From Alphaproteobacteria bacterium (GTDB lineage Bacteria > Pseudomonadota > Alphaproteobacteria > Reyranellales > Reyranellaceae), in assembly GCA_017308235.1 (NCBI GenBank), contig JAFKFL010000008.1, positions 186,001 to 250,000 of the forward strand: a stretch of DNA of 64,000 bases, in the 5' to 3' direction. Below, one piece after another: positions 60,008 through 64,000 of the stretch. The notes beneath the pieces are model-generated. The model was not told where the DNA came from and ran no database searches. It worked only from the letters and a program-made list of their open reading frames with translations. The position numbers and the translations under genes are program-made. Numbering within the stretch: the first letter of the stretch is position 1; each line of letters starts with the position of its first letter.

Positions 60008-60478
60008 CTAGAGGGCCTTTAAAGCCTCCTGCACTTCATCGACATGGCCGGAGACTTTGACCTTGCGCCATGCCTTGCGGACGACGCCGTCCTTGTCGAT
60101 CAGGAAGGTCGCCCGGTCGATGCCCATGTACTTGCGGCCGTACAAGCTCTTCTCGATCCACGTGCCGTATTTCTCGCAAATCTTGCCGTCCTCGTCGGAC
60201 ACCAGAGGAAACGGCAGCTTGTACTTGGCCTTGAACTTGTCGTGGCGGGCGACGCTGTCCTTACTCACCCCGACCACCTGCACCTTCAGCTTCTTGAAGT
60301 CCGGTGCGGCATCGCGAAAACCACACGCTTCCGTTGTGCAACCCGGCGTATCGTCCTTGGGATAGAAGTAGAGTACCACCGGCTTGCCGCGCAGATCGGA
60401 GAGCTTGAGCTTGCCGCCGCCATCGGTCGGGGCGGAGAAATCCGGGGCCTTCTTGCCCTCCAGCTTGTCGTCGCTCAT
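60008..60478 (-). CDS. bcp: thioredoxin-dependent thiol peroxidase, Bcp/PrxQ type
   Basis: 156 residues. Reduces peroxides with Cys in 'DDTPGCTTEACGFRDA': peroxidatic Cys in TPGCT and resolving Cys five residues later, the atypical 2-Cys PrxQ arrangement. 'GKPVVLYFYPKD' precedes it; 'YGRKYMGIDRATFLIDKDGVVRKAWRKVKVSGHVDEV' follows. ATG 60478 overlaps the glnE stop (ATGA), so it is coupled to glnE. Confidence 0.94.
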   Translation of the reverse strand: MSDDKLEGKKAPDFSAPTDGGGKLKLSDLRGKPVVLYFYPKDDTPGCTTEACGFRDAAPDFKKLKVQVVGVSKDSVARHDKFKAKYKLPFPLVSDEDGKICEKYGTWIEKSLYGRKYMGIDRATFLIDKDGVVRKAWRKVKVSGHVDEVQEALKAL

Positions 60479-63429
60479 CCCTCGCTCCTTCGCTCCCGCC
60501 GCGGCTGCCATTCAGAGAGCCGAGCCGGCTCTTCGATCAGGCGCCGGTATATAGCATGTGCCGTCTCGGTTTCACCGGCGAGGCGCACGCGCAGCGTATC
60601 GAAATCGGCGGCGCCCTCGGTCTCCGCGATGAGCCGCCGCTGCCCCTCCGGTGCCTTCGCTTCGTCGAATGACGATTCGTCGGTATTGAGCGTCAACCGC
60701 AACAGGCTCTGCACGTCGGACAGCAGCCGCCGCGTGGCAACGAGCCGCTCGGCATCGTCGCGATCAACGAAGCCAGCTTCCGCCGCACGGCGCAGCATCT
60801 CGCCAGGATGGGGATCGAGGATGTCGGGCCGCGCTGCCGCATGGCGAAGCGCGAGGTACTGGGCCACGAAGTCGATATCGAACAAGCCGCCGGGTAGATG
60901 TTTGAAGTCCCATGCTGTCTTGGGCGGTGCGTGCTGCGCGATGCGGTCACGCATATCGGCGACGTCGCGCACCAGGGCGGCGGGATCGCGCGGCCGGCAG
61001 AGGGTGGTCCTCACGATGTCCGCCAGACGGTGCGCGAGGGCGGCCGGCCCGTGGATCACACGGGCGCGCGTCAACGCCATGTGCTCCCAGGTCCACGCCG
61101 ACTGGGCATGGTAGGTCTCGAAGCCTTCGAGCGAGTTGGCGAGTGGTCCGGCGCGGCCCGATGGCCGAAGGCGCATGTCCACTTCGTAGAGCGCGCCTTC
61201 ATTGGTGAGCGCGGTGAGCGCCGTCACGATCTTGGCACTGAGGCGCGTGTAGTACTGGATGGGCGGTAGCGGTTGGTCGCCGTCGGAGGCCTCGAGGTCG
61301 GCTGGAACGTCATAGACGAAGATCAGGTCGAGGTCGGAGGTCGCCGACATCTCGCGGCTGCCGAGCTTGCCCAGTCCCAGAACCGCCAGGCGTTGGCCGC
61401 GGAAACCGCCATGAGTTGCGGCAAAGCTTTGCTCGACGCGGTCGCAGAGGGCGGAGATCGTGGCCTCGGCGATATCGGCGTAGGCGACACCGGCATCGGC
61501 CGGCGGCACGATGCGCTTGAGCTGCTGTACGCCGACCTGGAAGCGTCGGTCGTTGGCCCAGCGTCGCGCGACATCGAGGATATCCTGCTCGGTCTCGGCC
61601 GTTGCCAGGACAGCGGCAAGATCGGCGGCCATGGCGGGTGCCGTCGGCAGAGGCGTGTAGAAGCTGCCTGAGAGTACCGAGTCGAGGAGGAGCGTGCGCC
61701 GTGCGAGCTGGGCTGCGAGCCCGGGGGCGCTGCCCATCACGGCCGCGACCAGCTCGAGCAACGCGGGATTGGACTTGAACAGGGAGAAGAGCTGCACGCC
61801 TGCCGGCAGATTGCCGAGGAAAAGGTCGAAATTGAGCAGCGCCTGATCCGGTGCGGCGGTGTCGCCGAGAGCCTTGAGCAATGCCGGCATGAGCTCGGTA
61901 AGCAGCTCGCGGGCTCGCGCCGAGCGGGTGGAGCGATATCGGCCATGATGCCAGCGCCGCACGATGCCGGCCGCGGCCGATGGATCGCGAAAGCCGAGCG
62001 CGCGCAGCGTCTCCAGTGTGCCAGGATCATCCTCGGTGCCGGTGAAGACGAGGTTGCCGCCGGGGCCGGCGAGGCTCGGCGCCTCCTCGAAAAGGCGCGC
62101 ATAGTGGCTTTCCACGCAGCGCAGCCGCGCCAGCAATTCCTTCTCGAAAATGGCGCGGTCGGAAAAGCCCAGGAACGTCGCGATCGCGGCGAGGCCGGCG
62201 TCATCCGCCGGCAGGCTGTGGGTCTGTCGGTCGTCGACCATCTGCAGGCGATGCTCGATCCGACGGAGGAAGCTGTAGGCTTCGACCAGATCTTCGGCCG
62301 CATCGGCGATCACGTGGCCTGCATCGGCGAGCGCTCGCAGCGTCTCGCAGGTCCCCCGCAGCCGCAGTGCCGGGTTGCGGCCGCCGAAGATCAACTGCTG
62401 CGTCTGGGCGAAGAACTCGATCTCGCGGATGCCGCCGCGGCCGAGTTTCACATTGTGGCCCGGCACGCCGACGGCGCCGACGCCGCGATGGGCGTCGATC
62501 TGCCGCTTGATCGAGTGAATGTCGTGGATGGCGGCAAAATCGAGATGGCGGCGCCAGATGTAAGGCCGCAGCTCGGCCAGGAACGCGGCGCCGACCGAGC
62601 GGTTACCGGCGATGGGGTGTGCCTTGATCATCGCCGCGCGTTCCCAGTTCTGCCCAACGCTCTCGTAATAGAGCTCGGCTGCCTGGACCGACATCGCCAG
62701 CGGCGTCGAGCCGGGATCGGGCCGCAGACGCAGGTCGGTGCGGAAGATATAGCCGTCGGCAGACGTCTCCGACAGAAGCTGGACCAGCAGCCGGGCGGCG
62801 CGAACGAATTGCTGGGGGACTTGTTCGTTCTCTGCCAGCGCCGGCGCGTCGCGGTCGTAGAGCAGGATCAGATCGATATCGCTTGAATAGTTGAGCTCGC
62901 CCGCGCCAAGCTTGCCCACGCCGAGCGCCGTGAACGCCGCGGCATCGGGATCGCCGTTGATCGCGAGCTGGTTGTTACGGCCAAGTTGCAGCAGGATCGC
63001 GTCGACCAGGGCATCGAGCGCGCCGCTGGCGAAGGCGCTGAGCGCGCCCGTTATTCTTTCGAGAGGCCAGACTCCGGCGATGTCGGCGGCTGCGACCGCT
63101 AGCGCGACATGCCGCTTGAGGCGGCGCAGGGCGGTGGCGACTTCGCCGGGATCGGCGCCGTCGCGGGCGCGATGGCGCACGGACTTCAAAGCGTCATCAA
63201 GGGCGGCAAACGACGCGTCGGGGCCGTGGCGCCACAGATCGGCCATGAAAGCCGGGTCTTTTAGCGCCGTCTCGGTGAGGTAGGGGCTATTGCCGAACAG
63301 CGCGTCGAGGAGCGCGACGGCCTCCGGTTCCGCAGGTCTTTCTGCCTTCTCGTCCCATCGCGTCCATGCAACGGCGAGACGTTCGGCATGGTACGGATTC
63401 GGCAGGAGGGCAGTCGAAAGCCAAGACAT
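60475..63429 (-). CDS. glnE: bifunctional glutamine synthetase adenylyltransferase/deadenylyltransferase
   Basis: 984 residues, full length. Two nucleotidyltransferase domains: 'GVGKLGAGELNYSSDIDLILLYD' (about 170-190; deadenylylation) and 'GLGKLGSREMSATSDLDLIFVYD' (about 690-710; adenylylation), each with G-S/N-x-D-x-D acid motif, joined by helical GlnD-like PII-responsive regions. Modifies GlnA in answer to PII state, controlling nitrogen assimilation. Start ATG 63429. Divergent from the AsmA-like gene; followed by bcp with a 4-nt overlap. Confidence 0.97.
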   Translation of the reverse strand: MSWLSTALLPNPYHAERLAVAWTRWDEKAERPAEPEAVALLDALFGNSPYLTETALKDPAFMADLWRHGPDASFAALDDALKSVRHRARDGADPGEVATALRRLKRHVALAVAAADIAGVWPLERITGALSAFASGALDALVDAILLQLGRNNQLAINGDPDAAAFTALGVGKLGAGELNYSSDIDLILLYDRDAPALAENEQVPQQFVRAARLLVQLLSETSADGYIFRTDLRLRPDPGSTPLAMSVQAAELYYESVGQNWERAAMIKAHPIAGNRSVGAAFLAELRPYIWRRHLDFAAIHDIHSIKRQIDAHRGVGAVGVPGHNVKLGRGGIREIEFFAQTQQLIFGGRNPALRLRGTCETLRALADAGHVIADAAEDLVEAYSFLRRIEHRLQMVDDRQTHSLPADDAGLAAIATFLGFSDRAIFEKELLARLRCVESHYARLFEEAPSLAGPGGNLVFTGTEDDPGTLETLRALGFRDPSAAAGIVRRWHHGRYRSTRSARARELLTELMPALLKALGDTAAPDQALLNFDLFLGNLPAGVQLFSLFKSNPALLELVAAVMGSAPGLAAQLARRTLLLDSVLSGSFYTPLPTAPAMAADLAAVLATAETEQDILDVARRWANDRRFQVGVQQLKRIVPPADAGVAYADIAEATISALCDRVEQSFAATHGGFRGQRLAVLGLGKLGSREMSATSDLDLIFVYDVPADLEASDGDQPLPPIQYYTRLSAKIVTALTALTNEGALYEVDMRLRPSGRAGPLANSLEGFETYHAQSAWTWEHMALTRARVIHGPAALAHRLADIVRTTLCRPRDPAALVRDVADMRDRIAQHAPPKTAWDFKHLPGGLFDIDFVAQYLALRHAAARPDILDPHPGEMLRRAAEAGFVDRDDAERLVATRRLLSDVQSLLRLTLNTDESSFDEAKAPEGQRRLIAETEGAADFDTLRVRLAGETETAHAIYRRLIEEPARLSEWQPRRERRSEG

Positions 63430-63520
63430 CTGATGGTACGGCAGCTAAATTGTCGAACAGAACGGCACGCTTGCCCGGACCTGCCGTCATCGTCAAGAAC
63501 GCTAGACAAGCGGAAGAGCT

Positions 63521-64000
63521 TTGGTCGGAAGAGTATATCGCGGAATCGGACGCATCGTGGGATACGGCGCGGCCATCCTGGCAGTTCTGGTGCTGGGAAT
63601 CTGCGCGCGGTTGGCTTTTGCGCCGATCGACCTCGATTTCCTGCGCGCGCAGGTGGCGCAGACGGTCGACACGCCTGGCGGCAAGATGACCATCGGAGCC
63701 GACCATATCCAGGCCGAATGGGGCGACGTCGCGCGGCCGATGCAGCTGGTCTTCAAAGGCGTTCATGTCACAGACGAGAACAGGCAGACGGTCGCGACGG
63801 CGCCGAGCGTCGCGCTCTCTTTTGAACCGCAAAGCGTGCTCAAGGCACGCTTCCTGCCGACCGCCATTATCGTGGAGCGGCCGACGCTCAATGCCGATAT
63901 CGCCCGCAAGGGCGGCATGCTCCAACGCGTGTTGGCCAAGTCGGATGCCTCTTCCCAGGCCGAAGTCGTCGATCTCCTGGTCGAGCAGCTCTTGTCCAAG
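63521..64000 (+). CDS. AsmA/DUF3971-like envelope protein, 3' end outside window
   Basis: Open to the window end. One N-terminal membrane helix ('IVGYGAAILAVLVLGICARLAF'), then 'PIDLDFLRAQVAQTVDTPGGKMTIGADHIQAEWG', 'QLVFKGVHVTDENRQTVATAPSVALSFEPQSVLKARFLPTAIIVERPTLNADI', the start of an AsmA/YhdP (DUF3971) type protein. Such giants bridge the envelope and move phospholipids or affect outer-membrane balance. The TTG at 63521 has GGAAGAG upstream; a GTG at 63557 is the alternative. Divergent from glnE. Confidence 0.8.
   Translation, partial: MVGRVYRGIGRIVGYGAAILAVLVLGICARLAFAPIDLDFLRAQVAQTVDTPGGKMTIGADHIQAEWGDVARPMQLVFKGVHVTDENRQTVATAPSVALSFEPQSVLKARFLPTAIIVERPTLNADIARKGGMLQRVLAKSDASSQAEVVDLLVEQLLSK

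Noticed and set aside
1-64000. tRNA genes, rRNA or insertion sequences
   Set aside because: A visual scan found no T-arm GGTTCGAAT-like pattern in a cloverleaf, no rRNA segments and no transposase motifs; a covariance search would be needed to exclude them fully.

Overview
The window is GC-rich DNA, densely coded on both strands with short intergenic gaps and many GTG/TTG starts. Gene content points to an alphaproteobacterium. The evidence is the rne | amiC-mrcA-prfB block, RNase E with a long acidic insert inside its S1 domain, the aroQ-accB-accC-aat cluster, a DUF2155 gene, a ChvI-like response regulator and many FCD-type GntR regulators. A soil or free-living metabolic generalist (Reyranella/Rhodospirillales-like) is my guess; I cannot fix the genus. 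I saw no tRNA, rRNA, CRISPR array, transposase or phage structural gene.

Layout. 1-3.2 kb: end of a DUF2155 gene, convergent with the aroQ-accB-accC-aat operon. 3.2-7.7 kb: tyrosine/homogentisate catabolism (hpd, hmgA, a fumarylacetoacetase-type hydrolase, maiA), divergent from a MarR regulator with a palindrome between them. 7.7-15.3 kb: envelope and exported proteins (AsmA-like, DsbA family, M48 protease with TPRs, a GGT-like lipoprotein without the usual nucleophile motif, an LprI/DUF3298 protein) plus an aminotransferase. 15.4-21.7 kb: two acyl-CoA dehydrogenases, then an FCD-GntR regulator divergent from an MFS carrier, an enamidase-type amidohydrolase and a cupin. 21.7-24.9 kb: a second FCD-GntR module (regulator-alcohol dehydrogenase, then membrane di-iron hydroxylase, small membrane protein, DUF6166) whose two promoters share the palindrome TGATATATCA.

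25-33.8 kb is the conserved core: rne, amiC, PBP1A and prfB, the last with an intact programmed +1 frameshift. 33.9-44.7 kb is accessory: an ArsR-SRPBCC-DUF1801 operon, an orphan two-partner-secretion transporter, a truncated winged-helix regulator, a second DUF1801 copy, an Abi_C-type abortive-infection gene, small orphan genes among three copies of a hairpin repeat, an SDR, an exported deaminase and a penicillin-binding-like hydrolase that has lost its SxxK motif. 44.8-52.4 kb: an orphan DMSO-reductase-family molybdoenzyme, a VOC protein, PAP2, a SieB-like membrane protein, a GMC oxidoreductase and an aldo/keto reductase. Between the last two lies an AT-rich gap holding a strong terminator with no gene in front of it. 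52.4-64 kb: small proteins, an HTH-less MmyB-type domain, YbaK, amidohydrolase, LysR, two MFS carriers, an orphan ChvI-like regulator with a palindrome over its ribosome binding site, a Bcp peroxiredoxin, glnE and the start of an AsmA/DUF3971-like gene.

The best candidates for something undescribed are the GntR/ADH/hydroxylase/DUF6166 regulon with its shared operator, the enamidase-type cluster, and the hairpin-dotted accessory stretch around the Abi_C gene. All functional calls come from reading translated sequence; no database search was run.
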